Shown: piece after piece, positions 1-7,414 of the stretch
Layout: each line of letters starts with the position of its first letter
Numbering within the stretch: position 1 is the stretch's first letter
NCBI GenBank assembly: GCA_964528085.1
Contig: CAZGRE010000001.1
Location: forward strand, 16,834 to 80,833
DNA: 64,000 nt
Direction of reading: 5' to 3'
DNA from: B2-G16 sp964528085
GTDB lineage: Bacteria; Bipolaricaulota; Bipolaricaulia; UBA7950; UBA9294
Translations under genes and position numbers: made by a program
Notes under the pieces: model-generated
The model's input: only the letters and a program-made list of their open reading frames with translations
Told to the model about the DNA's origin: nothing
Databases searched by the model: none

Positions 1-724
1 AGTCGATCAAGGTCTCGGCCGCGTTCCGGAGGGTCTTCCCCGAGGAGAGGATGTCGTCGATCAGGATCGCACGCTTCCGATCGACATCGCCGATCACGTT
101 CATCACCTCGACATCCGAGCCGTCCCGCGTCCGTCGCTTCTCGAGGATCGCAAGCGGGAGATCGAGCCGCTCTGCGACCATCCGAGCGCGGACCGCTCCG
201 CCAGCGTCCGGGGAGACGATGACCGTATCGGAGAGGTCGCTGAAGGAGCGCTTGACGTGCTCAGCGAATATCCAATCGGAACGGAGGTTGTCGACCGGGA
301 TGTTGAAGAACCCCTGGATCTGACCGGCGTGGAGATCCATCGTCAGGACGCGATCAGCGCCGGTGACCTCGATCAGATTGGCGACGAGCCGGGCGGAGAT
401 CGGGACCCGGCCGGTGTGCTTCCGGTCCTGACGGGCATAACCGTAGTACGGTATGACCGCGATCACCTTCCGCGCCGATGCGCGGCGGAGGGCGTCGATG
501 ATCAGAAGGAGCTCGATCAGGTTGTCGTTCACCGGAGGGGAAGTCGGCTGGATGACGAAGACGTCTGCCCCACGGACCGTCTCCATGATCCGCACCCGCA
601 CCTCACCGTCGCTGAACCGGCCGACCTCGGCGTCGCAGAGCGGGATCCCGAGCGCACGGGATATCTCATCCGCCAGGCCAGGATTGGCGTTCCCCGCCAG
701 AAGCTTAAGCTTCTTCCCGATCAT
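1..724 (-). CDS. prs: Ribose-phosphate pyrophosphokinase, 3' end outside window
   Basis: The minus-strand reading frame from ATG at 724 runs off the left edge with about 241 codons visible. It should make PRPP from ribose 5-phosphate and ATP for nucleotide, histidine and tryptophan synthesis. It begins MIGKKLKLLAGNANPGLADE and shows the family landmarks: RFSDGEVRVRI, the RQDRK catalytic loop, DLHAGQIQGFF, and the PRPP-binding site VILIDDILSSGKT (read here as AILIDDILSSGKTLRNAAE). About the last 70 residues are missing. A GGAGGAAGG ribosome site precedes the ATG. The start lies inside the end of glmU (20-bp overlap), so the two genes form the common glmU-prs pair and are probably translationally coupled. 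Confidence 0.95.
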   Translation of the reverse strand, partial: MIGKKLKLLAGNANPGLADEISRALGIPLCDAEVGRFSDGEVRVRIMETVRGADVFVIQPTSPPVNDNLIELLLIIDALRRASARKVIAVIPYYGYARQDRKHTGRVPISARLVANLIEVTGADRVLTMDLHAGQIQGFFNIPVDNLRSDWIFAEHVKRSFSDLSDTVIVSPDAGGAVRARMVAERLDLPLAILEKRRTRDGSDVEVMNVIGDVDRKRAILIDDILSSGKTLRNAAETLID

Positions 725-1949
725 CCTTCCTCCTTCTCCTCTCCTTGACCACCTGCCGGGCCCGTCCGAAGGCGAGCCTGTTCGGCGGGACATCGTCGGT
801 TATCGTCGAGCCGGCGGCGACGATCGCCCCTTTCCCGATCCTGACCGGCGCGACGAGGGAGGCGTTCGATCCGATGAACGCCCCCTCTTCGATGACCGTC
901 CGGTTCTTCCTCACCCCATCGTAGTTGCAGGTGATCGTCCCGGCTCCGATGTTCGCCCCCTCCCCGACCTCGGCGTCGCCGATATAGGCGAGATGCCCAG
1001 CCTTCACCCCGCGGCCGAGGCGGGCCGCCTTCACCTCGACGAAGTTCCCGACCCTCGCCTCCGGGCCGACGTCCGCCCCCGGCCGGAGATGGGCATACGG
1101 CCCGATCGATGATCCCCGCCTGACCCGGGCCCCCTCGACGACCGAATAGCGGAGGACGCTCCCCTCCTCGATCATGGAGTCCTCGATGAACGCGTCCGGG
1201 CCGATCGTGCAATCAGGGCCGATCCGGGTCGCACCGCGCAGATGCACCCCGGGGAAGAGGACGGTCCCCGCCTCGACGAGGGCGTCCTCATCGACGTAGA
1301 TCCGCCCTGGGTCGACGATTGAGACACCGCCTTCAAGGAGGGAATCGATCCTCCGGCGGCGCGCGATCGAAACGATCCGCGGAAGATCACGCAGACCGGA
1401 GGGGCGGAGCGCCTCGTCGGAAGGGACGATGGAGACAGCCTTGCCCTCCCCTCCCGCCGCCTCGTACCGCTCAACGATCGACTCGAACCTGAACGGGGGA
1501 TCATTCAGCGCGGCCGTCAGCGCATCGACGAGGGGGGCGTCCCCGCGGGAGAGGAAGAGGGGGCCACCACAGAGAATGGTCCCTTCCAAAGGGTCGAAGC
1601 GGTCGATCAACGCCATGATCGATCCCGGCCTGAGGAGGGGGAGATCACCGGCCGCGCCGAGGACCGCCTTCGCGCGGTCCAGCCGCTCGATCACCCCAGC
1701 ATCCGGAGCGAGGACCTCGATCGATCCTCTCTCCGCTTCGGCTCTAAGCCGGGGGATGTCCGTGACGAGGAGGATCCGCTCGATCCCCCCGCCCCGAAGG
1801 GCGCGGATCGTCCGCTCGAAGACGGGGACCCCTAGGACGAGGAGGGAGAAGGGATCAGGCTTGACCCCTCCCAACGCAAAAACGAAGGCGACGACATCCC
1901 GCGGTTTCATCCTAATGAGCGGATGATACGTCAGCCGGACGAGCCCCAT
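705..1949 (-). CDS. glmU: GlmU-like protein: acetyltransferase domain intact, uridyltransferase domain degenerate
   Basis: The C-terminal half is a clear left-handed beta-helix glucosamine-1-phosphate acetyltransferase. It has hexapeptide repeats, GPYAHLRPG, GNFVEVKAARLG, KAGHLAYIGDAEVG with the catalytic His, and NIGAGTITCNYDG. The N-terminal half is shorter than usual (roughly 200 residues instead of about 250) and lacks the nucleotide-binding signature LAAGxGTRM...PKVL. The matching position reads FALGGVKPDPFSLLVLGVP. The acetyltransferase step is therefore probably kept and UDP-GlcNAc formation is doubtful. The start is ATG 1949 (TTG 1952 just before it); ATG 1910 is also possible. It lies immediately upstream of prs and diverges from trpS. 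Confidence 0.85.
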   Translation of the reverse strand: MGLVRLTYHPLIRMKPRDVVAFVFALGGVKPDPFSLLVLGVPVFERTIRALRGGGIERILLVTDIPRLRAEAERGSIEVLAPDAGVIERLDRAKAVLGAAGDLPLLRPGSIMALIDRFDPLEGTILCGGPLFLSRGDAPLVDALTAALNDPPFRFESIVERYEAAGGEGKAVSIVPSDEALRPSGLRDLPRIVSIARRRRIDSLLEGGVSIVDPGRIYVDEDALVEAGTVLFPGVHLRGATRIGPDCTIGPDAFIEDSMIEEGSVLRYSVVEGARVRRGSSIGPYAHLRPGADVGPEARVGNFVEVKAARLGRGVKAGHLAYIGDAEVGEGANIGAGTITCNYDGVRKNRTVIEEGAFIGSNASLVAPVRIGKGAIVAAGSTITDDVPPNRLAFGRARQVVKERRRRKDDREEA

Positions 1950-1963
1950 CAACCCCCGTTCCG

Positions 1964-1993
1964 TTGCGGAAAGGAGGGCCAGGCCCTTATACT
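1964..1993 (+). promoter_or_regulatory. Sigma-70 type promoter for trpS
   Basis: A -35 box TTGCGG (1964-1969) and a -10 box TATACT (1988-1993) are separated by 18 bp. The predicted start near 2000 gives a short leader containing the AGGGGGTG ribosome site of trpS. Confidence 0.6.
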
Positions 1994-2025
1994 ACATCCA
2001 TTCTCGATTCCAGGGGGTGACCAGG

Positions 2026-3018
2026 ATGGATAAGCGCGTCTTCTCCGGGGCCCAGCCGACCGGGACGCTTCACATCGGAAACTACTTCGGAGCGATCCGA
2101 AACTGGGTCGCGCTCCAGGAGGATCACGAGTGCGTCTACTGCATCGTCGACTATCACGCGATCACGATCGAGGTCGATCCGGTCGCCCTGAGGAACGCAT
2201 CGCGCTCGATGGCGCTCGATCTGATCGCTTGCGGGATAGATCCGGATAGATCGATCCTGTTCGTGCAGTCGGCCGTCCCGGAGCATACCGAGCTCGCCTG
2301 GATCCTCGGAACGGTCACCTCCTACGGGGACCTCACCCGGATGACCCAGTTCAAAGACAAATCGGCGGGGAGGAGGTTCGTCTCCGCCGGACTGTTCAAC
2401 TATCCCGTCCTGCAGGCGGCGGACATCCTCCTCTATCGGGCGAGCGGGGTCCCGGTCGGTGAGGATCAGATCCAGCACCTCGAGCTCTCCCGGAGGATAG
2501 CGCGGCGGTTCAACGCGCGGTACGGGGAGTTCTTCCCCGAGCCGGAGCCGCTCGTACCGCGGAAGGGAGCGCGGATCATGTCCCTTTCCGACCCATCGAT
2601 CAAGATGAGCAAGAGCGCAGGGGAGCAGCACTACGTCGGTGTGATGGAGGACGAGTCGTCGATCCGAAAGAAGGTCCGGACGGCGGTGACCGACGTCGGC
2701 CTCAAGCCGGGGAGCGAGATGTCCCCTGGGGTGGCGAACCTGTTCGAGATCCTCGAGCTCGCCGCCGGCGAGGGAGGGGATCCGAAGCTCGTAGCCGACC
2801 TCCGGGAGGAGTTCGCGGCGGGGAGGCTCCTCTATTCACGGCTGAAGGAGGCCGTCTTCGAAGAGCTGATGCGGATCCTCCGCCCGATCCAGAGGCGGAG
2901 GGCCGAGCTGGTCGAATCGGGAAGGATCGAAGAAATCCTGGAAGAGGGGGCAGAGAGAGCGCGAAAGATCGCGAGGTCGACGATCGCCGAGGTGCGGAAG
3001 CGCGTCGGGCTTGGATGA
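2026..3018 (+). CDS. trpS: Tryptophanyl-tRNA synthetase
   Basis: This class I aminoacyl-tRNA synthetase (330 residues) charges tRNA-Trp. It starts MDKRVFSGAQPTGTLHIGNY, where HIGN is the HIGH motif. It carries GEDQIQHLELSRRIARRFN and the second signature IKMSKS. Length and order match bacterial TrpRS. ATG 2026 is chosen over the in-frame GTG at 2017 because AGGGGGTG sits at proper spacing before it. The gene is alone in its transcription unit, divergent from glmU and convergent with nrdG (the stops abut at 3018/3019). No tryptophan-specific leader is visible upstream of it. Confidence 0.96.
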   Translation: MDKRVFSGAQPTGTLHIGNYFGAIRNWVALQEDHECVYCIVDYHAITIEVDPVALRNASRSMALDLIACGIDPDRSILFVQSAVPEHTELAWILGTVTSYGDLTRMTQFKDKSAGRRFVSAGLFNYPVLQAADILLYRASGVPVGEDQIQHLELSRRIARRFNARYGEFFPEPEPLVPRKGARIMSLSDPSIKMSKSAGEQHYVGVMEDESSIRKKVRTAVTDVGLKPGSEMSPGVANLFEILELAAGEGGDPKLVADLREEFAAGRLLYSRLKEAVFEELMRILRPIQRRRAELVESGRIEEILEEGAERARKIARSTIAEVRKRVGLG

Positions 3019-3699
3019 TCAGCCGCGGACACCCCCGTCCGGGAAGAGCCCCTCGATCTCACCGAAGACCTGTTGAAGGTCTCCCTCGGTTAGACCGCTA
3101 AGGGCGGTGAACGAGGGATCGACGAGGCTTTTCTCAGAAGGGACGGTGAACCGCTGGAGGACGTAGCGCTTCGCCCCCTTGATCCAGCGAGCGATCGCGC
3201 GGATATCCCCCTTCGTCACCCCCGGGGCGACGGTCGTGCGAAACTCATAATCGGGGGCGAAAGTTTTGATAAGCCGGATCGACTCCTCGATCAGGGCGAT
3301 ATCCACCTCCACCCCGGCGAACTCAGGATACCTCTCCGGCGGGGACTTTACGTCCATCGCCACATAATCGAGCAACCCCTCACGGAACAGCTCCCTTAGA
3401 ATCTCAGGATGAGAGCCGTTCGTATCGAGCTTGACAAGGTAGCCGAGGCCCTTCACCCGCCGGATGAACCGAGCTAGATCCGGCTGGAGCGTCGGCTCCC
3501 CACCGGTTATCGCCAGGGCATCGAGGAACCCCCGCCGCTCATCGAGGAGGGAGAGGACCCGCTCGTCCGGGATGAGATCGAGCGCGGCGATCCGCTCGGG
3601 CAGGACAAGCTCGGGGTTGTGGCAGAACGGGCAGCGGAAGTTGCACGACGGGGTATAAATGAGCGCCGCGACCCTCCCCGGATAGTCGATCAGGGTCGT
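3019..3699 (-). CDS. nrdG: Anaerobic ribonucleotide reductase activating protein (radical SAM), N-terminus lost in gap
   Basis: This radical-SAM enzyme installs the glycyl radical on NrdD. The visible part opens TTLIDYPGRVAALIYTPSCNF and contains the cluster motif CNFRCPFC (CX3CX2C). AITGGEPTLQ and LVKLDTNGSHPE follow, as in NrdG-type activases. Family members normally begin only about 7-10 residues before TTLIDYPG, so the start codon should lie in the run of N at 3700-3799. The frame stays open through the N run only because N cannot encode a stop; I do not treat it as a fusion with the upstream ORF. It is downstream of nrdD in the same orientation and ends against trpS. Confidence 0.88.
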   Translation of the reverse strand, partial: TTLIDYPGRVAALIYTPSCNFRCPFCHNPELVLPERIAALDLIPDERVLSLLDERRGFLDALAITGGEPTLQPDLARFIRRVKGLGYLVKLDTNGSHPEILRELFREGLLDYVAMDVKSPPERYPEFAGVEVDIALIEESIRLIKTFAPDYEFRTTVAPGVTKGDIRAIARWIKGAKRYVLQRFTVPSEKSLVDPSFTALSGLTEGDLQQVFGEIEGLFPDGGVRG

Positions 3700-3799
3700 N
3701 NNNNNNNNNNNNNNNNNNNNNNNNNNNNNNNNNNNNNNNNNNNNNNNNNNNNNNNNNNNNNNNNNNNNNNNNNNNNNNNNNNNNNNNNNNNNNNNNNNN
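3700..3799. other. Assembly gap, 100 N
   Basis: Exactly 100 undetermined bases, the usual placeholder length for a scaffold gap. It removes the end of the small glycyl-radical ORF and the start of nrdG, so the true spacing and the presence of stop and start codons here are unknown. Confidence 0.99.
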
Positions 3800-3936
3800 C
3801 CGTCGTTCCACTGCTCGATCGGCCTCAGGTATCCGACGATGCGCGAATAGACCTCCGCCTTCTGCCTTCTCTCCTCCGGGATCACCGTCCCGTCATCGAG
3901 GATCAGGTTGCCGGCCTCATCTTCTTTGTAGTTCAA
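3800..3936 (-). CDS. Glycyl-radical domain of class III ribonucleotide reductase as a separate ORF, truncated by gap
   Basis: A TTG-started frame (TTG at 3934-3936) encodes the piece that normally ends NrdD: DDGTVIPEERRQKAEVYSRI followed by VGYLRPIEQWND. The SRIVGY segment is the glycyl-radical motif, with Gly35 as the expected radical site. A ribosome site AGGGG lies 8 bases before the TTG. The preceding nrdD frame stops with TGA at 3917-3919, 20 bp inside this ORF, and the two frames differ by +1. An in-frame TAA lies two codons upstream of the TTG, so independent initiation, a +1 shift inside the overlap or an assembly indel are the options. The 3' end is lost in the N run. Confidence 0.75.
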
Positions 3937-5965
3937 CCTTTACACCCCTTTGCGAAACGTTCTCCTTGAACCGTTCTACCAATTCCTCATCACATTTAGG
4001 GCAGTACCTGTGCTCCCCTGGGATATACCCGTGCTTCGGGCAGACGGAGAAGGTGGGGGTGAGTGTGTAATAAGGGAGACGGAAGTTCTCGGCGATCTTG
4101 CGGACGAGCCGCTTCGCCGCCTCAGGGGTGGGGGTCCGCTCCCCGAGAAACCCGTGGAAGACCGTCCCGCCGGTGTAGCGGGTCTGAAGCGGATCCTGAA
4201 GGGTGAGCGCCTCGAACAGGTCGGTCGTGAAGCCGACGGGTAAGTGGGTGGAGTTCGTGTAATAAGGGGTATCCCCGCCGTAGACCTCGAGGTTGTATAT
4301 CCGGATGTCCGGGTAGCGCTCGATATCCTTCTTCGCCAGCCGGTAGCTCGCACCCTCGGCCGGGGTCGCCTCAAGATTGAAGATATCACCCGTCTCCTCC
4401 TGGAAATCGGCGAGCCGCTCCCGCATGAAGTCGAGGACGCGGGCGGCGAAGTCGAGCCCTTCGGGGTCGGCGATCGATGAACCGTAGAGATTGAGGATCG
4501 CCTCGTTCATCCCGATCACCCCGATCGTCGAGAAGTGATTCCGCCAGTACCCCCCCTCCGCCTCCTTGATCCGATCGAGGTAGAAGCGCGAGTACGGGTA
4601 AAGCCCGCCTTCGGTCAGGGATTCGAGCGTCTTCCGCTTGATGATCAGGGCCTCCTTCGCCAGCTCCATCAGCCTCTCGAGCCGGGCGAGGAACTCCGCC
4701 TCATCGGAGGAAAGGTAGCCGAGGCGGGGGAGGTTTATGGTGACGACCCCGATCGAACCGGTCAGCGGGTTCGCACCGAACAGCCCCCCGCCGCGCGCCC
4801 GCAGCTCGCGGTTGTCGATCCGCAGCCGGCAGCACATGCTCCGCGCGTCCTCAGGGCGCATGTCGCTCCCGATGAAATTGGAGAAGTACGGGATCCCGTA
4901 GCGGGCCGTCATCTCCCAGATCGGCTGAAGGACCGGGTTATCCCAGTCGAAATCCTCGGTGATGTTGTAGGTCGGGATCGGAAACGTGAACGGCCGACCG
5001 TGAGCATCCCCCTCGAGCATCACCTCGGCGAACGCCCGATTGAACAGGTCCATCTCCGGCTGATAGTCACGGTAGGTCGAGTCCTTCGTCACCCCGCCGA
5101 TGATCACCGGCTCATCGAGCATGTAGCGGGGGACCTTGATGTCCAAGGTGACGTTGGTGAACGGCGTCTGGAACCCGACCCGGGTCGGGACGTTCATGTT
5201 GTACACGAACTCCTGCAGGTTCTGGCGGACATCCTCGTAGGAGAGGTGGTCGGCCCGGATGAACGGGGCAAGGTAGGTATCGAGGTTGGAGAACGCCTGG
5301 GCACCGGCTGACTCACCTTGGAGGGTGTACATGAAATTCACGATCTGAAGGAGGGCGACGCGGAAGCGCTTCGCTGGCCGGGAGGCTACCTTCCCCCTCA
5401 CCCCGGAGAAGCCGCGGAGGAGAAGGTCGCGGAGATCCCAACCGACGCAGTACGCACCGAGCGTCCCGAGATCGTGGATGTGAAAGTCGCCGCTGACGTG
5501 GGCCCGCCTTATCTGAACCGGATAGATCTTGTTCAGCCAGTACTGGGATATGATCCTATCGGTTATATGGGTGTTCAGGCCCTGGAGGGAGAACGTCATG
5601 TTGCTGTTCTCCCGTACCCTCCAGTCCCGATCGCGGAGGTAGTCCTCGACCAGCGGCATCTCGTAGAAGAGCCCCTTCATCTCGCGGAGGTCCTCGCGTT
5701 GCTTCCGATAGAGGATGTACGCCTTCACCGTACGCACAAGCCCGGCGGAGACGAGGATCTCCTCCACGACGTCCTGGATCTCCTCGACGGTCGGCCGCTC
5801 ATCAGGGAAGCGTTGATTCAGGGCGAGGGTGACGCGGTCGGACAGGGTCTCAGCAAGGGGTTCATCCCCCTCGCCGACCTCCTGCATCGCCTTCCAGATC
5901 GCATCCTTGATCTTTCCGGCGTCGAATGGAACGGAACGCCCGTTCCGCTTGACGATATAGTCCAT
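3917..5965 (-). CDS. nrdD: Anaerobic ribonucleoside-triphosphate reductase, catalytic chain without its glycyl-radical tail
   Basis: This 682-residue class III ribonucleotide reductase makes dNTPs from NTPs under anoxia. Residues 1-95 form an ATP-cone (MDYIVKRNGRSVPFDAGKI). The body has NrdD blocks such as GDFHIHDLGTLGAYCVGWDL and FTFPIPTYNITEDFDWDNP, and a C-terminal zinc site: C642 and the pair C655-x2-C658 (CPKHG...CPKC). The chain then stops at VELQRR, before the SRIVGY glycyl-radical motif, which lies on the next small ORF in another frame. ATG 5965 is preceded by GAGGGGGAG. The gene is first in an operon with the small ORF and nrdG. Confidence 0.93.
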   Translation of the reverse strand: MDYIVKRNGRSVPFDAGKIKDAIWKAMQEVGEGDEPLAETLSDRVTLALNQRFPDERPTVEEIQDVVEEILVSAGLVRTVKAYILYRKQREDLREMKGLFYEMPLVEDYLRDRDWRVRENSNMTFSLQGLNTHITDRIISQYWLNKIYPVQIRRAHVSGDFHIHDLGTLGAYCVGWDLRDLLLRGFSGVRGKVASRPAKRFRVALLQIVNFMYTLQGESAGAQAFSNLDTYLAPFIRADHLSYEDVRQNLQEFVYNMNVPTRVGFQTPFTNVTLDIKVPRYMLDEPVIIGGVTKDSTYRDYQPEMDLFNRAFAEVMLEGDAHGRPFTFPIPTYNITEDFDWDNPVLQPIWEMTARYGIPYFSNFIGSDMRPEDARSMCCRLRIDNRELRARGGGLFGANPLTGSIGVVTINLPRLGYLSSDEAEFLARLERLMELAKEALIIKRKTLESLTEGGLYPYSRFYLDRIKEAEGGYWRNHFSTIGVIGMNEAILNLYGSSIADPEGLDFAARVLDFMRERLADFQEETGDIFNLEATPAEGASYRLAKKDIERYPDIRIYNLEVYGGDTPYYTNSTHLPVGFTTDLFEALTLQDPLQTRYTGGTVFHGFLGERTPTPEAAKRLVRKIAENFRLPYYTLTPTFSVCPKHGYIPGEHRYCPKCDEELVERFKENVSQRGVKVELQRR

Positions 5966-6000
5966 CTCCCCCTCACCTCGAATCGGAAAACCGGAACCTC

Positions 6001-6029
6001 ATCCTAGCAAGACGAAGGGGGAATGACAA
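6001..6029 (-). promoter_or_regulatory. Promoter of the nrdD operon
   Basis: On the minus strand, -35 TTGTCA (6024-6029) and -10 TAGGAT (6001-6006) are separated by 17 bp. The predicted start near 5994 leaves a leader of about 29 nt that holds the nrdD ribosome site. I see no clear NrdR-box pair. Confidence 0.6.
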
Positions 6030-6166
6030 TCCCCTCCCCGCTTCAGAAAGGGGCGGAAGGAGGCTTATCTAGAGCGAGCCGCCCCCTGCGACCCGATGAA
6101 CAGGACAACCGTCACGGTAAAGGAACGGCCATCCGGACGAAGGCGAACCGGGACCGATGCGGCCTC

Positions 6167-6195
6167 TTGATTCCCGCCACCTCTCTCGATACCAT
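6167..6195 (+). promoter_or_regulatory. Promoter of rpsT-secF-recJ
   Basis: -35 TTGATT (6167-6172), 17-bp spacer, -10 TACCAT (6190-6195). Four of six positions match consensus in each box. The rest of the 263-bp gap between nrdD and rpsT holds nothing else I can support. Confidence 0.45.
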
Positions 6196-6228
6196 CATCC
6201 GTCGTCTTACATAACGGGAGATTAAGAG

Positions 6229-6498
6229 GTGATACAGATTCCGAACATCGCTTCAGCGGCGAAACGCCTGCGGCAGAGCGAGGAGCGCCGTGGCCGCAAC
6301 CGGGCGAGAAAGGCCGCGATCAAGAGGACAATAAAGCAGATCCGCCGCTGTATCGAGGCGGGGGACAAGGAGGGTGCTCTCTCCCTCCTCCCCCAGCTCG
6401 CCAAAGCGACCGACAAAGCGGCCAAACGGAACACCATCCACAAGAACAAGGCCGCACGGATCAAGTCCCGCTGGATGAGAAAGGTCCAGGCTCTGTAA
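6229..6498 (+). CDS. rpsT: Ribosomal protein bS20
   Basis: This 89-residue, very basic protein of the small subunit binds 16S rRNA early in assembly. It contains the S20 blocks IASAAKRLRQSEERRGRNRA, KAAIKRTIKQI and the C-terminal IHKNKAARIKSRWMRKV. The start is GTG at 6229 with GGGAG upstream. It heads the operon and is followed 13 bp later by secF. Confidence 0.95.
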   Translation: MIQIPNIASAAKRLRQSEERRGRNRARKAAIKRTIKQIRRCIEAGDKEGALSLLPQLAKATDKAAKRNTIHKNKAARIKSRWMRKVQAL

Positions 6499-6511
6499 GG
6501 AGGGATCCGCA

Positions 6512-7414
6512 GTGCGGCACTTCGATTTCCTCGGGAAGGCGAAGTACTTCGTCCCCGTATCGATTCTTCTCGTTGCAGTAAGCGCCATATTCGTAATCCC
6601 CCAGGTCCACGGGTTGAAGATGGGGATCGACTTCACCGGCGGGACCCAATTCACGGTGAAGTTCAGCGAGCCGGTCGACACGGCGGAGATCAGAAGGATG
6701 CTCGGGGAGATCGACTCGGGTGGGATCGACCTGACGAAGAGCGTAATCCAGGATGTAAAGGGGAAGAACACGAAGGTCATCACCACCCAGCTGTTGAACG
6801 TGGAGAAGGACAAGCGGGTGATCGACCGGATCGAAGCGACGCTCAAAAGTGAGTTCCCGGTCGAGGATATAAGCCGCCGGCTGATCGGCGAGCAGGTCAG
6901 CCGGGAGCTCGCGGAGAAGGGATGGCAGGCGATCCTCCTCGCCTTCGTCGCGATCTTGATCTACGTCTCGTGGCGGTTCCGCCTCAGGTACGCGGTCGGG
7001 GCAGTCGTCGCCCTGATACACGATGTGACGATCGCCCTCGGGATCTTCGCCATCTTCGGGATTGAGATAAACCTCGCCACGATCGCCGCGTTCTTGACGA
7101 TCATCGGGTATTCGCTCAACGATACGATCGTCATCTTCGACCGGATAAGAGAGAACCTGAAGATTGAACGGAAGAAGGGGATCTTCGAGGTGATAAACCT
7201 AAGCGTCAATCAGTCGCTCTCCCGAACGCTGAACACCTCGATAACGACGTTCATCCCGGTCGTCATCCTCTTCCTGTTCGGGGGGAGCGTCCTCCGTGGC
7301 TTCTCGCTCGCCCTTTTGATCGGCGTGATCGTTGGGACCTACTCCTCGATGTACATCGCCAACCCGATCCTCTACGCCTGGGCGAAGAAGGCCGGAAGAA
7401 CGAAGAGGGGCTAA
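6512..7414 (+). CDS. secF: Protein translocase subunit SecF
   Basis: SecF (300 residues) is the partner of SecD and drives late steps of Sec export with the proton gradient. It has an N-terminal membrane span (about 12-32), then the conserved GIDFTGGTQFTVKF segment of the periplasmic domain. A five-span C-terminal domain follows, with HDVTIALGIFAIFGIEINL and GYSLNDTIVIFDRIRENL. The start is GTG 6512 behind GGAGG. No secD is adjacent, which is unusual because the two are usually paired. The stop overlaps the recJ start as TAATG. Confidence 0.95.
   Translation: MRHFDFLGKAKYFVPVSILLVAVSAIFVIPQVHGLKMGIDFTGGTQFTVKFSEPVDTAEIRRMLGEIDSGGIDLTKSVIQDVKGKNTKVITTQLLNVEKDKRVIDRIEATLKSEFPVEDISRRLIGEQVSRELAEKGWQAILLAFVAILIYVSWRFRLRYAVGAVVALIHDVTIALGIFAIFGIEINLATIAAFLTIIGYSLNDTIVIFDRIRENLKIERKKGIFEVINLSVNQSLSRTLNTSITTFIPVVILFLFGGSVLRGFSLALLIGVIVGTYSSMYIANPILYAWAKKAGRTKRG

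Noticed and set aside
3905..3945. Selenocysteine readthrough of the nrdD TGA
   Set aside because: The sequence after the TGA in the nrdD frame (GRQPDPR then another TGA) does not resemble NrdD. The continuation is in the +1 frame.
6023..6214. 63-residue ORF between nrdD and rpsT
   Set aside because: It overlaps the nrdD promoter on the other strand, has no ribosome site and no protein-like features.
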